From assembly GCA_026120035.1 (NCBI GenBank), contig JALRME010000023.1:656430-720429 (forward strand): 64,000 nucleotides of DNA, written 5' to 3'. Below the pieces are notes generated by a model. That model was not told where the DNA came from. It saw only the letters and a program-made list of their open reading frames with translations, and searched no databases. The DNA comes from Coleophoma eucalyptorum. Taxonomy: Eukaryota; Ascomycota; Leotiomycetes; Helotiales; Dermateaceae. Below, piece after piece: positions 33,479 through 46,788 of the stretch. Position numbers and translations under genes: made by a program. The first letter of the stretch is position 1; every line of letters starts with the position of its first letter.

Positions 33479-35327
33479 ATGGTACCTCAACAGCCGGGAA
33501 TTGGCATTGTTGCGTCCTTTGTCCAAGGACTTTCCCAAAACTACGTCTTGCCCATTGCCCTCCTGATTCTTACCGTCTTCGTGCTGTGTTGGTCTCGAAC
33601 GAGAGAATCGGGTTTTCCAACGGTCAATGACTACCCTGGCGATTTTATGAGAAAGAAAGCGCATGCAGAATATCTTTCCAACGCAAAGGGCTTGATTCAG
33701 GAAGGAAGCCGAAAGGTATATGATTACTCCTATATGATCTCAGCTACTTCATCCCTAACCTGTCATCAGTTCAACGGCCCCTTTCGCATTATTACCAGCA
33801 TAGGATCTCGAATCATTCTTCCCACCTCTTATATCGAGTGGGTGAGAACGTGTCCTGATTTGGACCACCAGTTAATTGTCCATCATGTATATCAAATCCT
33901 GGAATAAACGGTACGATTAGAAGACTAATGTTTTAATCTCAGGATTATTTTGCTGGCTACCCTGGAATGGAAGGCAATCGGACTATCACCGATCCCAGAA
34001 AGATTGTTATCAATGTTGTTAAGAAGAAACTGAATCAAAACAGCCGTAAGAAATTTCCAGCAGCCTCACATTTCGAAATTTAAGGGATCTGACATAATTC
34101 CATAACTAGAGTGCCGGATAGTTCATGACCAGGTGACTGAAGCTGTGAAAAATATATGGACAGAAGAAAAAGGTGACAATCATTCCCTGTCCATAGTTTG
34201 CGATCCCAGCCTCCCGCTAACTCTATAGCAGACTGGCACTCGGCCGACTTGTCCAAAGATCTTATCCGCTTTGTTGGTAGCATGTCTGGCGTCGTCTTTG
34301 TCGGCCAAACTTTATCCCAGCAGCCTGAGTGGCAAGCATTAATGGTTGCATATACGATCAATATCTTCGCTGCAGTACGTGCCTTACGATCCTGGCCTGC
34401 CTTCGTGCGGCCCATGATCCACTGGTTCCTTCCCGAATTTCGCACATGCCGTGAGCAAGTGCGTCTCGCACGACGTCTGCTCAAGCCTACATTAGATGAA
34501 CGAGAAAATTTAAAAGCAGCTGCGAGTGCTAAAGGTAGGACAACAGAGAAATTCGAAGACACGATTGAGTGGACTAAAGAAGAGGCTTCCGGACGCCCAA
34601 TTGATCCCGCTGAAGTACAACTTGGCTTAGCAGCTGGAGCACTTCATACAACGACCGAGTTGTTAAAGCAGACATTGCTTGATATCTGTGCTCATCCAGA
34701 GCTGATTGAGCCAATTAGACAGGAGGTTGTGAAAGTGGTAGAGGAGAGCGGTTGGACAACTGCAGGTCTCTTCAACATGCAGCTGCTCGATAGTGCAGTG
34801 AAGGAGACGCAGAGGCTGCAGCCTGGGTCTATTGGTAAGCTCCCTTCACTACTCTCCTAACCTTTCAGGGTCCCGGGAAGATGGAGCTAACATTACATTC
34901 TACAGTGGGCCTTGAACGCAAAGTCCTCCGTGACGTAACACTCCCGAATGGAAAAATACTTCCCCGCGGATCCAGTATCGCAGTCGACTCATCGGTGATG
35001 TGGGATCCAAAAATCTATCCTAATCCAACGACTTACGATGCATATCGGTTTCTTCGCCTTCGACAATCCGGTAGCAAGAGTGCAATGCTCGCATCTACAA
35101 GCCCGGATCACCATGTCTTTGGCCTTGGTAAACCGACCTGTCCTGGTAGATTCTTTGCTTCGAATGAAATCAAAATCGCGGTGGCTAGAATACTTTTGAA
35201 TTACGATATTAAGATTGCGGGAGGTGCCACTGCCACGCCACGAGTGAAGGTAGTTGGATTTATGATACAGTCAGACCCAGCGGCGACGGTAGGGATCGAG
35301 GTTAGGAGAAGGAATGAGGAACTGTAA
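33479..35327 (+). CDS. Cytochrome P450 monooxygenase
   Basis: Six exons (33479..33715, 33770..33886, 33943..34045, 34110..34172, 34229..34834, 34906..35327) give 515 residues, normal for a microsomal P450. An N-terminal membrane anchor lies at about 22-42. The I-helix oxygen motif is A-G-A-L-H-T-T-T-E, the K-helix E-x-x-R is K-E-T-Q-R, and the heme loop is F-G-L-G-K-P-T-C-P-G-R-F-F. The D-Y-F-A-G-Y-P-G block and the D-H-H-V-F-G-L-G heme context resemble fungal P450s of the ent-kaurene-oxidase/Tri4-like sort, often found in terpenoid clusters. No terpene cyclase or other backbone gene is in the window. All exon joins are in frame. Substrate unknown. Confidence 0.92.
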
Positions 35328-35330
35328 AAG

Positions 35331-35912
35331 TAAAATTTAAATTTTTGTGCCAATACTGAGGAGGCTTTTTTATTATATGTGCTTTAATCTCGATATATAA
35401 AGCAGTTTATCAAATTGCTGAAGATACATCAAATTCTATGTTGTATTAGATAGTCTTATTAAAAGCAAAGAGCTAGAGTCTTCGAACGGCAAATAAAGTA
35501 CTAAGCAAGCGCTAGAGAACCAAAAGAAAAAATCTGCAGAGATGAGGGTAACTTAGTTAGCAGGTCGCACAGAGCCTATAGAATAAGAAAGGCTCTGCAC
35601 TACAGGTAGAGAGCAAGGAGGGCAAGTAATAGCCGTAAGCCGAGAGGAGAAGCACGCGTACGGCGTTATAGCAACTGTAGAGAGACTAGGCAGAACACAC
35701 TTACCTGTTAGATTGAAATATAAACGTCCAAAGAAGATGATTCCAAATAGATTAATTGATTTAAGGTGGTATAGTAGAATTATCGTGATGAACGTCGGGT
35801 TGGTGTTTTCGCATATATCTTTCGCTTACTTATACGTTTAAGCATCATCACATCTATCCAATAGAATCTGTTATCCCCAGCCAATTCATTTCTACTAGTT
35901 ACATACTCTTGC
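35331..35912. other. Convergent spacer with a probable repeat insertion
   Basis: AT-rich 3' flanks surround a more GC-rich block at about 35500-35710 with a different texture (AGAGAGACTAGGCAGAAC, GCACGCGTACGGCG), suggesting a small transposon relic. No ORF. Confidence 0.35.
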
Positions 35913-38900
35913 TCATTCTAAAGATTGCTCTACACACATCTTACAATATACGCCTCCTAATTTGATCAACTGTTCATGGTTTCCCTGTTCTATAATGTTT
36001 CCATTTAGAAAGACAAAGATCACATCAGCATCCTTAATGGTCGATAACCGATGCGCAACTGCTATCGTTGTTCTGCCTTCTGAAGCTTTCTTCAAGGCGT
36101 CGTGAACAACTCTTTCGGACTCAGAATCTAGAGCTGAAGTGGCTTCGTCTAGTAGGAGTAGCTTGGGTTTCCGAATTAGCGCCCTTGCAATGGCAATGCG
36201 CTGGCGTTGGCCACCTGAGAGTTGCAGTCCTCGGGAGCCACATGGAGTGCTTAGCCCTTCGGGAAGGGAGTGAATGAATGTCAGGATATTGGCTTCGCGA
36301 CATACTACTTCAATTGCTTCATCTGTGGTGGATTCACACTCTCCAAGGCCAAAACTAATATTGTCTCGGATGCTGCCCTGGTAAAGTACGGGCTCCTGTT
36401 GAACAAGAGCAATATCCTGACGGTAGAGCCGCGGAGAGAAGGACTTAATGTCTTGGTTGTCTAAGGTGACAACCCCAGACGTAGGATCGTAGAATCGCTC
36501 TAGAAGAGAGATAATAGTTGATTTACCACAGCCTGATCCGCCGACGAATGCTGCAAAATTTCCATGGAGAACCTGTAACAATTATATTTAGTGCCAGCAT
36601 TACATAACAGAATCCGACTTTGCTAACCTGCAGAGACAGTTTGTGTAGAACTTCAATTTTCGGCCTTGTAGGGTATGCAAATGTGACGTCTTGCAAAGCA
36701 ACTTTTCCATTCCCATTTGGGCCGTTTCTCTTGTTAGCAGGCGTTTCGCTGATTTTTGAGGCTTCATTCCGCATCCCGAGTATGGAATTGGCTGCTAAAG
36801 TCCCATTTGTGATACCTTTGAAATAAGCCATTTATTCAACATATATGTCGAGACACTTACTACTAGTATAGCCAAAGAGTTGTGCAGCACTCTGCCCACT
36901 GAAAATAACGGCGATAAAAACAGTCCAGAATTGCTTGATTGAGTACTCATTTCTAGCAATAAGTTGGCCACCGTACCTAAAGAATCAAAGGTTAGCACTG
37001 TACTAAAGAACAACAGCGACTGTTTTAGTACCAGAAAGCGAGAGCCATTGCTAGGAATTCGATGGATTGTGAGAGGGAAAACCAAAACATGGTCCATAAT
37101 ACGTTCTTCATTGACTTCCGTACAATACCATCCAATTGAGTTTTATACCGCTGCAAGATATCTTTTTCCAGAGTCAGTGATGAAACGGTTCGGATTGCGT
37201 TGACGGCCTCGCTAGCAAGTGCGGCACAGTCTGTAAATTGCCTTGCAACATTTCTTTCAATAACTGCCTCCAGTCTGATGCGAAGGTATCCAGCAAAGAC
37301 CAATGGTGGAAGTGCACCAAATACAACCGCCAGACCTAGTTTCCATCCAACGATACAAGCCAATACGCTGCTAGATAGCAGACTAATGGTTGTAACTAGG
37401 ATCAAACAAATGTTTGGTCCAATAAGCTCCTGGAGACTATTAGGTTGAGTAGATAGGCGTGATATCAGTGCCCCAGTCATATTCTCAGACTGGTCAAAAT
37501 ATTCCATATCCCGGCCAAGAAAGAAGTTAAACATTTCCAATCGATATCGTCGGTTGCAGACCTGTGAAATAATATTCGAGAACCAACCTATCGCAAAATA
37601 TGCAATTAGGTTGCCCATGGCTATGATGAAAAACATAAGTGCATAAAATCTGGCCTCTTTCGAGACTTCATTTCGCTCCAACTGAAATACGCTCACGGCC
37701 TTTGAGAAGAGCAGGGCAACTCCAACTTGCGTGAATCCTTATAGAAGTTAACGAACCATTTTAATATCGCGATAAGTGGATATATTACCAGATATTGTAC
37801 ACCCGATGGCACACGCAGTGAAGGAGAGCCAAAGATCGCGATGCTCAGGAAGAAGTGTAGCAAGACATCTTACAAGTCCATAATCGTACTCCTTGATTGT
37901 AAAATCATCTCGCTGAATCTTCCCATTCGACAAATTTTGTTGCGTTTGTGAGGCGGCTAGAGTGACAGAGTGTAAAATATGCTCATCATCCTCATACTTA
38001 GTTTCTGTGGCCTCTGGTTCTCCAAGACTTTGAGCTTTAACCATTCTCGAATAGGCCCCTCCAAAATCCAACAATTGACTATGAGTACCTTCTTCTATAA
38101 TCTCACCTTGAGCCATTATTACAATTTTATTAGCGTTTTGTACTGTCTTGAGTTTATGGGCAATGACAAGAGTCGTCCTAGTTGCAGAGACATTGTCGAG
38201 TGCTTTCTGCACTATGCCTTCTGACTTGGAGTCAAGAGCGCTAGTTGCTTCATCAAGTAAGAGAATCTTAGGGTCGGAGATGATGCTTCTTGCGATTGCG
38301 ATCCTCTGTTTTTGACCCCCGGAGAGCATACTCGCGCGTTCTCCAACTTCAGTGTGGTAACCCTAAATTGATGTTAATTAAATCCTGTATCTCAACAAGA
38401 GAGAATTCTCCAAACCTGAGGTAGTTTTGTTATGAAATCATGTGCATAAGAGTTCTTGCATGCATCTTTTACCATGACCATTTTCTCATCATCAGATAGT
38501 CCGGCATGTGGAGAACCGACTAATCCACGGGCCACATTTGAAAAAATGCTGCCACTGAACAGAATAGGCTCCTGTTGCCAGTTAGTTTACATTTTCGTTT
38601 ATATTTACAGACCATACTTCCCTGTTGTATCAGTCTAACATTAGTACGTAGTGAATTGACATTTAATTCTTCAATATTAACCCCGTCCAAGAATAATTTT
38701 CCGGCAGATGGCTTGTACCATCTTTCCAAAAGTGCAATGACAGTGCTCTTTCCAGAACCACTAGAACCAACAATTGCAGTTGTTTTGTTTGCCGGGATAG
38801 ACAAACTGAACCTTTTTAATACAGTAACATCAGGCCGAGACGGATAGGCGAAATTTACGTCTCGAATCTCGATGTGACCTTCTGGATTGACAATATCAAG

Positions 38901-40220
38901 ACCTTGTTCAGAGAGCGAATCGATTGCTGAAGGCCTATCAATGACCTTGAAGAGCTGCGATGCGGCTGTAGCAGCCTTGGTGATTGTTGTGATATGTGGC
39001 ACCACCATAGAAGTTGCAGCAGACGCAATCACAATGGAAAGGAGCACACTACATAAAGTTAAGGCCAATTGATAAGCTGGGAAGGACATTTATCTTACGT
39101 GACCACCTTTCCAGAGTCCTTGACTTCTCCATTAGCAAACAATCTTGCACCTTGCCAAAATGCTAACGCATATGCTGAATATACGCAGAAGTATTCAGTT
39201 GAGTAGAGTACCGCAAGTGTGGGGGATTTTCGCAATCCTTTAGACGCAGCATCTTTCAGAAATGTGTCATATTGAGCAGATAGTCGTGGACCAATGCCAA
39301 ATGCCTGGACAGTCTTCATACTTCCTAATGTGTCTTCTGCAAAATTGGTTGCCTTGGAGAAGATATTCATGACAGTAGCTTCTTGGATGGAATCAATTGT
39401 TCCTGCTACTCCGCTGCCAACAAGCAGGGCTGGAATTATGCACAGCGTTATGAGCGTAAGCTCCCATTGGGCCGTGAAGGCGACAACAAAAGCTGCAATG
39501 AAAGTAACAGCTGCTTGGAGACATAGCGCCAATTTCTCTGATATTCCTTGTTGCACAAGATTTCCATCTGCAGTAATCTGAGCCGCAATCGAGCCGTCAC
39601 TTTGGGTGTCAAAGAAGGTTATGTCTTGTCGTAGTGTTCGCTCAAGAAACACTGTTCTAAGCCTTCTTGTGGTTCGGGTTGCAGAAAGAGTGATAGCAAC
39701 CTAAACATGTTAATTATCACCAAGCAGGGTATTCTTGGATTGACCTTACAGTATATACGTAGGTCAAAATAAACTTGGCTATGAAAAGGTATATGAAATA
39801 GAGCCTGTGTGTGTTTGTTAGCAGTGGGAAAGACGTCTATAAACATATCTTACGTTGATGAACGAGTATTGGAACGGATTTCATGAGCAGAAAGAGCCCC
39901 TAAAGCGAAATTATTCATTCCTGTGACAACGTTGCCGAAAACGACTGTCATGATAGGCTGGGTACAACCAGCTCCAATCGCTGCTACGACAGCAATACAG
40001 TTGAGCGTCCACCCACCACCATCAGTGTAGGAGAATATACGCTAAATGTATAATTAACTGTTGCCTATCTATAGAACCTGAATTCTCTTTCATGATGGAT
40101 GGATGAACTCACAATAAAATCTCTTCCAACATTACTCTGTTCCTGGATAACCTCTTGTGTTAAAGATTCAGACTTGCCAGAGCGTGCAATTCTAGAGGAT
40201 TCTTCCATTTTTTCCGCCAT
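35913..40220 (-). CDS. ABCB full transporter (multidrug-resistance/P-glycoprotein type)
   Basis: Plasma-membrane ATP-driven exporter built as TMD1-NBD1-TMD2-NBD2 over about a dozen exons, first exon 40113..40220. NBD1 has Walker [10 protein letters not shown], signature L-S-G-G-Q-K-Q-R and Walker [16 protein letters not shown]2 has [17 protein letters not shown] and [12 protein letters not shown]. No in-frame stop or frameshift was found. One oddity: after the NBD1 Q-loop (R-L-I-Q-Q) the usual donor position is disturbed, and the next in-frame donor (GTCTGT) would leave three extra residues (G-S-M) between Q-Q and E-P. It is divergent from a Zn2Cys6 regulator, and a second, broken transporter of the same kind lies at 51320..55736. 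Substrate unknown; toxin or drug efflux is typical. Confidence 0.9.
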
Positions 40221-41382
40221 ATTTACAATCAAAGTCTGGGAAACTGAACTCTCAAGACAGCTCTCGAAAATTTTAGGGATGCGACGGATACTTTAAATCT
40301 TCTATTAAATGCTCAGGAAACATTTTCAATATGTTTATTTTTGTTTTGCTTTTACTTTCTGCTTTCGGAGTCCGCAAGATGCGGAACGGAAATTGTGCTC
40401 CCATTGACTCATTCGCCGATACAAGATGAATCAAATGGAGTCATATCTCTGCTACATTACTTGAGGTAATCAAACCAATGTCTAGTTGGGCACATGATGC
40501 CGGGTTCCAATCACGTGAACATATATAAATACTAGTTACACTAGGCTACTTTAAGCCATGGTACGGGTTCCGCAAGGTCCGCATACCGATCACGTGTATT
40601 GATGGCCGCCAGTTGTGGGATATTCTGTAATACCAGACTTTGCCAAAGACACTAATTTAACCTTGATTTTATTGAAGGTAGAGTCCATCGATAGAAGGAC
40701 TATATTTTGTCAGTGTCCGATAAGGAATATCGAATTGAGTACTTTGATTGGAGAGCGAGTGAGTAGACCTTGAGCCTATAATATAAACGACGGTATTATT
40801 TTAAAGTTCGAGCAACTCCAAACACAAATTATCCTAAAGTTGTCTTGGTGCCGGACTGAGGCAAGTAGGATAGTATTTGCAGCCTACCATCTTTTGCCCA
40901 AGCTGCGAGCGAGTATTTTTTCGTCACCTATGCTTTAATCATGGTCGCTGTCATCGTACCATCGTGACGAAAGGCAGGCAGTATATGACCTCTGGGGCTC
41001 TATATCAAACACCATCACTGCTCTGGAAAAACTTGTAGTTATGCAATAATGAAGCTGATAATTTGAATCATGTAACTTTTGGATCCGGAACCCTTAACCT
41101 CCGTTTTACGCGAGACTAAGTAGCTAGTCGAAACTTGTCACCGGCCTGACGTTCCTTCGTACAAAATTCCATCCAAAATTACGAAACTAGACAAAAATTC
41201 TGAACCTAACGCACAATAAATACCTGCAAGGTTACAATAAGAGCTTCGAGCTGTGCAATCTGCAATCTTCTACCTGTAGATCTGAGTTGCTGTATAGCGA
41301 GTGGCCACACAGAGAACGAGAGTATATTCCAGATAGTTAACACACCTAGCTAAATCCAAAGACCCTTGACTCCAAAGTCAAG
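40221..41382. promoter_or_regulatory. Divergent promoter, ABC transporter / Zn2Cys6 regulator (module 1)
   Basis: A 1.16-kb bidirectional upstream region with several CGG-containing elements: the inverted repeat at 40366..40374, GCGGAACGGAA just beyond it at 40381, and GTTCCGCAAGGTCCGC near 40568. No further gene. Confidence 0.55.
40366..40374. promoter_or_regulatory. CGGAGTCCG inverted repeat (CGG-N3-CCG)
   Basis: Palindromic CGG half sites with a 3-nt centre, 146 bp upstream of the transporter ATG at 40220. The same element with C at the centre lies 146 bp upstream of the paralogous transporter at 55736. The geometry fits a Zn2Cys6 dimer site; binding by the adjacent regulator is inferred. 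Confidence 0.55.
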
Positions 41383-43801
41383 ATGAGTACTAAGAATGGC
41401 CGTGCGGTACGTCTTTATGGCTCTATTCTACTAATTTTGGTTATCAACCTACTGACAAACCGACGGTTTCACAGTGCGATACCTGCCGCACAAAGAAGGT
41501 CAGTCGGGTTCATCTATAGAGTGTGGCACTGTAAATTCACATAAATCCCTCTATCAGATTGCTTGTGACAGGAAAATTCCCTGCTCTTCTTGTCGAGTGT
41601 CAGCTATCACATGTCGAGTTTCTTCCCGAGCCCAAGAACCTCGTCAGCGAGTATTGATATCGCATACATAGTACGTCTGTTTCCAAACTTACATATAAAG
41701 AATCCATAGTAACTACAACACTCCAGTGAGCAGAAAATTGATAGTTTAGAAAGGAGGGTCTCAGGGATGGAAGGAGCTTTGAATAAACTAGTTGCTTTAG
41801 TCTCTAAGGAGCCACGGCCGGATTTGGAATCAGTAAGGAGAGAGGCAAATGACAACACTTTTGCCAGCAACCATGGAAATAACACTTCATGCAAGTCTAT
41901 GAACAGACGAGCTCTTCGACCTGAAGGAGAATTTGAAGGAGACACATCACTAACAGCACATTCGAGACACGCTGGTACTCAGCTCGAAAATATTCTAGGC
42001 AGAAGCGTTGTTGGATTACAGAATCCTATTTTGATGCAGGCCGTAAAGGACTTGCATCAGACAATGAAAACCCATAGCATTCCAGCTCATTTTAATGAGC
42101 TTTACTTCTCTCACAACAGGCCGGGAAGGGCAGATGTATCCCAAATGGCTATGCCCCCGCAGACTGCTGTTGTGTATTTACTACGATGGATGAAGGGTAA
42201 GTAGATATCAAGCGCTTTGGATAACTCTAGAATTACCTGACGCGAGCCATGACAGTCAATACTCCTCGCTTCTTTAAAGAAATTCTGCTGGTCAACATGT
42301 CAGCCTTTTCCGATTCTTGTCGAGCGGTATACTTTGACACCGATGAATACTCACCATCTCTATTTGCTGTTGTAAATGGAGGTTTGTACCATTTATTCAG
42401 CGAATGTGCCGCTACGGACAAGTCTCCCCACACAGAAGGCTTCGAAGCGCACGCTTCTCTTTGTATTTCGAACTTTGAAGCTACCATTGAGACACTATCA
42501 ATCCTAGTTTGCCCTTCGTTGGAAACTGTGCAAGCATTATGCTTAGGGGTATATATACAGTTCTCATTTTACACCTGTGTAGAGGCTTACAGCGCTAGGC
42601 ATATCATGCAATCAATGTATCGAAGCCCTCTCTTTGTCTTCGACTGGTAGGAGTAGCAGCGCAAATGTGCCATAGCCTAGGGTATCACCGAATAACGCCG
42701 CAAAATCCCAGTACCGAAGATCATATTAAGGCCATAACATTTTGGAGCGTGTACTGTATGGATACTGTTATGTCACTCCGGTTTGGTCGGATTCCCCTCC
42801 TGAGCGACCGGGATATCTCAACCCACATCCCAGAACCAGATGCACACTCTGAGCTATATCGTTGGCAACAATGGAATAATGATTGGATCAGCGTTTCAAG
42901 GATACAGGGACAAATATATAAAAAGCTTTACACAGTTTCTACGATGCCTCAGGGGGCCCCAGATCGGATCCGTCGAGCTAGGAACATTATAAAAAGGCTT
43001 AGGGAGTGGCAAGAGTTGCGACTTCAGGTAAAACTCTTATTTCTATACCGGGTTTTAACTAATTAACTGTCAAGGTTGCCGCAAGCAACAATGATGCTCA
43101 GCCTATCGACGATATATACCCCTTCACTGCGAGCATGGATGTATCATATCATACCCTTTGCACTCTGGTGTACCGAGCAATGCCATCATCGACCGATTGT
43201 AGATTCTCATTTAGCACTGAATGTGTTGATTCTGCACTGGCAGCATTAGCTTCTCATCAGGCTATTGCCTCCGTTGTGAAGCAAAATCGTCACCTTTGGA
43301 CGGGATATATTACCTGGTGCGCGATCTTAAATCTTTAACTTCTTGCCATCTATGACTTTTCTGAGGCGCACTTCCACTGACCTGATATGCAGGAGTTTGA
43401 TTTACACACCATTTCTACCGTTCTTGGTCATTTTTATTCAAGTTGTAGTTTACCTTGACGGCGCTTCTCTTCAGATTCTCTCCGATTTCGTTACCTCGAT
43501 TGAAACCGATGAACAAGCGCCAGAAGCACACCGTAGTTTCTACATGCTGTGCCTATCGTTCTATAATGTTGCAAAACTGGTGATAGAGGGGCAGTTCGAC
43601 GGCGGAAACACAATAATAGCAAATTTGATACCAAATCAACTTGACGAACAAGCTCCGGCAAGTGATTTGTTAAATCACTCATTGTATCCATTAGGATTTG
43701 ATTTAATAACACCGCAGTGTATTGGCACTAGTAACGTATTTGGAGGGGAAGTAGACGAGTGGTTAAGCGAGTCTTATTTCAGATACATAGAAAACAACTA
43801 A
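41383..43801 (+). CDS. Zn2Cys6 transcription factor (module 1 regulator)
   Basis: Eight exons (41383..41406, 41475..41498, 41558..41670, 41727..42196, 42256..42548, 42599..43027, 43075..43316, 43393..43801) give 667 residues, in frame throughout. The zinc cluster is spread over three tiny exons: C-D-T-C-R-T-K-K, then I-A-C-D-R-K-I-P-C-S-S-C and I-T-C, about residues 9-35. A heptad-like linker (E-Q-K-I-D-S-L-E-R-R-V) follows, then a fungal-specific middle domain with F-D-T-D-E-Y and M-C-H-S-L-G-Y-H-R. It is divergent from the ABC transporter and is paralogous to the regulator at 56112..58729, including intron positions. Likely controls the adjacent transporter, from position and the CGG inverted repeat. 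Confidence 0.87.
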
Positions 43802-44392
43802 ACAAGAAAGAGGGGATTTAATATTGCTTATAACATGTCGCGCTCTCGCAGCTCTGTACTAGAATACATTAATTACATTAGATAAGACGTTCGCCGTTTT
43901 TGTCATTACAGAATCAGAATTTATGTAAGATCAAGTAGGCACCTCAGTAATCACCCGCTCAAGTTTGTTCGATAAACATCAAATTTACAACAAGCTGAAA
44001 CGCACAATAAAACCTTGATAACTCGCAAATATGTATTCCGACATGATCAGGAGACGGCCTAATAATATCTACCCTCTCGACAACTAAAGTGCATTTAAGA
44101 TGACTTGCTACACTGGCGCTGTGCTAAGACTGCTAAGACACTCATTGATATGCGTAGTATATACCTCTGCAGATGTATTCGTGTTCATTCAGGCTTGAAG
44201 CTAATTTATCTTTTGTTTCCGCTATCTCCCTAGTACTGTTTTCCTTCTTCTAGACCATTCTGGCTGGGCAGTGATGAAGTTCCACAGGGCTTTTCCCTGT
44301 GCTTAACCCCACTTTGATTTAAGGCCATATGAAATCCAAAGAATAACTTAGTTGTAATCTTCTAACAAACTCTAACCTATTATGTATCATAA
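43802..44392. other. Intergenic, AT-rich
   Basis: 3' flanks of the regulator and of the SET/MYND gene; no gene or RNA seen. Confidence 0.5.
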
Positions 44393-46788
44393 TCAAGCCA
44401 ACCGCTTGCAACGCGTACACATGCAAGGGGCCGAGAATCTAGGCGACAGAGCTTCCCGACGTCCATCAGTATTCTTCACACGATCAACAGTCGGAAGATA
44501 ATTGATTAGCACTTCTTCGCCCTTTTTGATATCCCGCTGGGCATACATTTCCTTGCCTGAAAAGTCTCGGTCAATGCTTGTAAGCATTTCTAGCATTTCG
44601 CAGCTATGATTGTAGAAGCAGTATAGGGAGTCCAAGGATCGTGTTGTGTTGGGTTCTTCTTCTGCGCTTCCTGAAGAATTATTTCGTATTCGGTGCCTGA
44701 TTTTTATTTAGTATGACTACTCTTATGTGGGAAAATATGCATGAAGGGCTAGTGGCCTTCGATGTTGAGCGAGGATGGCATATCAATCGCCCACTCGAGC
44801 TGTGTGCCTGATGGATATAAATATTGTTCGTACAGGATATATCTCCATCCCATTGTTTTGTTAGTGTGCCAAATACTTACCACATAGTCTCTAGAACCCA
44901 ACTATCATAGTCGAGGTTTGCAAAGTTATCAATTCCCAAGCTCTGTAATATCTTCATAGGTCCAACCACAGACGAGCCGAGATTCCAAGGCATAGGGGTA
45001 TCCGATTCGTAATTTGCCATATGTCTTGCGAACAACGGGTTTCTCAATGGATGGCCACCATACTGCGCACAGGTAGAGAGAGCTCGCAACCACATAAGAC
45101 CAGAAAATTCTACCGAGTCTGAATAGTACGGCTTATCAGAAAGCTCCATCTTAGAGGCTGCGAATTCCTTGCCACACTGCACTTGATGATAGTAATTTTT
45201 AGCTGTCTCTTTGCAATCAGCCGAGCAGAACCGCAAATTCGGGCAGCAGGGAAATGTTATTTCCTCGGATGAGGGTTGGAGGTCAGAGTAGCAATTATAG
45301 CACTGTGTAGTTAATTGATGCTTGGAAACTCCAATTGGTGTCCTGGTCCTCAGTACCATCTCACCCTTATGGATATCCTTTTTTGCAAATATTCCGAAAG
45401 ACTGCTCGGATACCGTTTCACCACTACCAAGATTGGATTCCTTGATCTCTAAGACATCAGAGCATTTCATCATGTCCAGGTTCGCTTCTGCAATCAGAGA
45501 TTCATCCCTAATGAGAAACTCGTTTGATATCCAAGGATAACGGCGCAAATTGACCTGACCCATTTCCAAGAGCACAAAGCGCTTCCAATTTGATAAGTCT
45601 TTTAAACCTTTCAAGCTTTTCAGTAAAGCTTTCTGTGATGTTTTGCAGCTCTGTTGAATCTGCAAGAGCACTTCATCCTCTGGGTAGTGTATCAATGCTT
45701 GGTGGGAGACGCGCAGTGTGTCAGCGTTTGCGTGCAGAATCCTTAGTGCGGAAAGAAGAATGCAATATCTAATTTATGTCAGTATACATCATGAATATCC
45801 TCATGCACTTATAGGACAGCGCATGTATATGCTTAAAATTTGCTTACGCTTGTTTGCGTTGATTATCCCATCCAGTTATGAAATCGGCATTTTTAGGCTC
45901 TTCATCTTCTATACTGCCCGCGAGCACACTGTCACATAGTATAATTGCCTTGTATGAATCTGAGCTGGCTAATTCGGGATACCCTAAGCTAAGGAGGGCA
46001 GATGCTCTTGCCGACCATCCTGACGGATCGTATGGTCGACGGGCAATTTGCTGAGCAGAATTTGAAATGTCTTGATGGAGATGCTGAAATTGCTATACTT
46101 ATATATTAGTATTGTTCAGCAGGCTAGCAAATTATAGAAACATATGATTAGCCAGAACATTTGTATCTGTACAAATTCTGAGCAGGAATTAATATATTTG
46201 CCCCGGTGGTCTTTTGACTTTCTGGCTGTATGACCATATATCATGCCCAACTGCAGTACATTCCTTTCGGTTTAGATTACTTATAACCCGAGAGGTCTCA
46301 TAGGCCTGATATCTCGACATCCACAAGTAGGAAGCTGAGCATAACTAAAACCACTTACATCTTTAGACGGCATCATGGATGCCCATTGCGGACATGCCAT
46401 TTCGTTCACAGTAGGCATCCAGTCCTCATATGACCATGAGTTCTCCATAGCTGTAGGAGGTTGATCACTGGCTACATCCTTCGGCTCAAGAGATCCTAGG
46501 CCATCCACCATTCGCAAATCAGTGAAGCCATGAGCATGGGCATTGCGAATTCTCCTAATTGAATTGACGTTAAACATTTTTCAAAATTTTCAATGACCGC
46601 ATTATAGAAACTAACCCGCAAATTAATTTATGAACAGGCCAGTCCTCTCGTTGGCAAGCGGGAGAGCAATAGCATGTCGCTGTGCACCCTCCACAATGTC
46701 TGAAGGCAACGGAGGATGTCTGGGATGCTTTGCAGGTCTCACAATGAGGATCTCTTTGTTCTTGTATTTTTGATCTGTTTGAACCCAT
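44393..46788 (-). CDS. SET-domain protein with N-terminal MYND zinc finger
   Basis: Five exons (46616..46788, 46359..46554, 45848..46092, 44881..45768, 44393..44696) give 601 residues. The N-terminus carries a MYND-type finger (C-E-T-C, C-G-G-C, C-Y-C-S-P-A-C, H-K-L-I-C; about residues 16-57). A helical TPR-like region follows, then a SMYD-style SET domain interrupted by a second Cys-rich segment (C-Y-N-C ... C-C-P-N-L-R-F-C-S-A-D-C). The SET core reads F-Y-N-H-S-C-E, then G-E-E-V-L-I-N-Y, and ends with a C-M-C-T-R-C post-SET cluster. The usual P-N after N-H-S-C-x is replaced by M-L, so methyltransferase activity is uncertain. The last intron (184 nt) is longer than typical and was chosen because it keeps frame. 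Confidence 0.8.
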
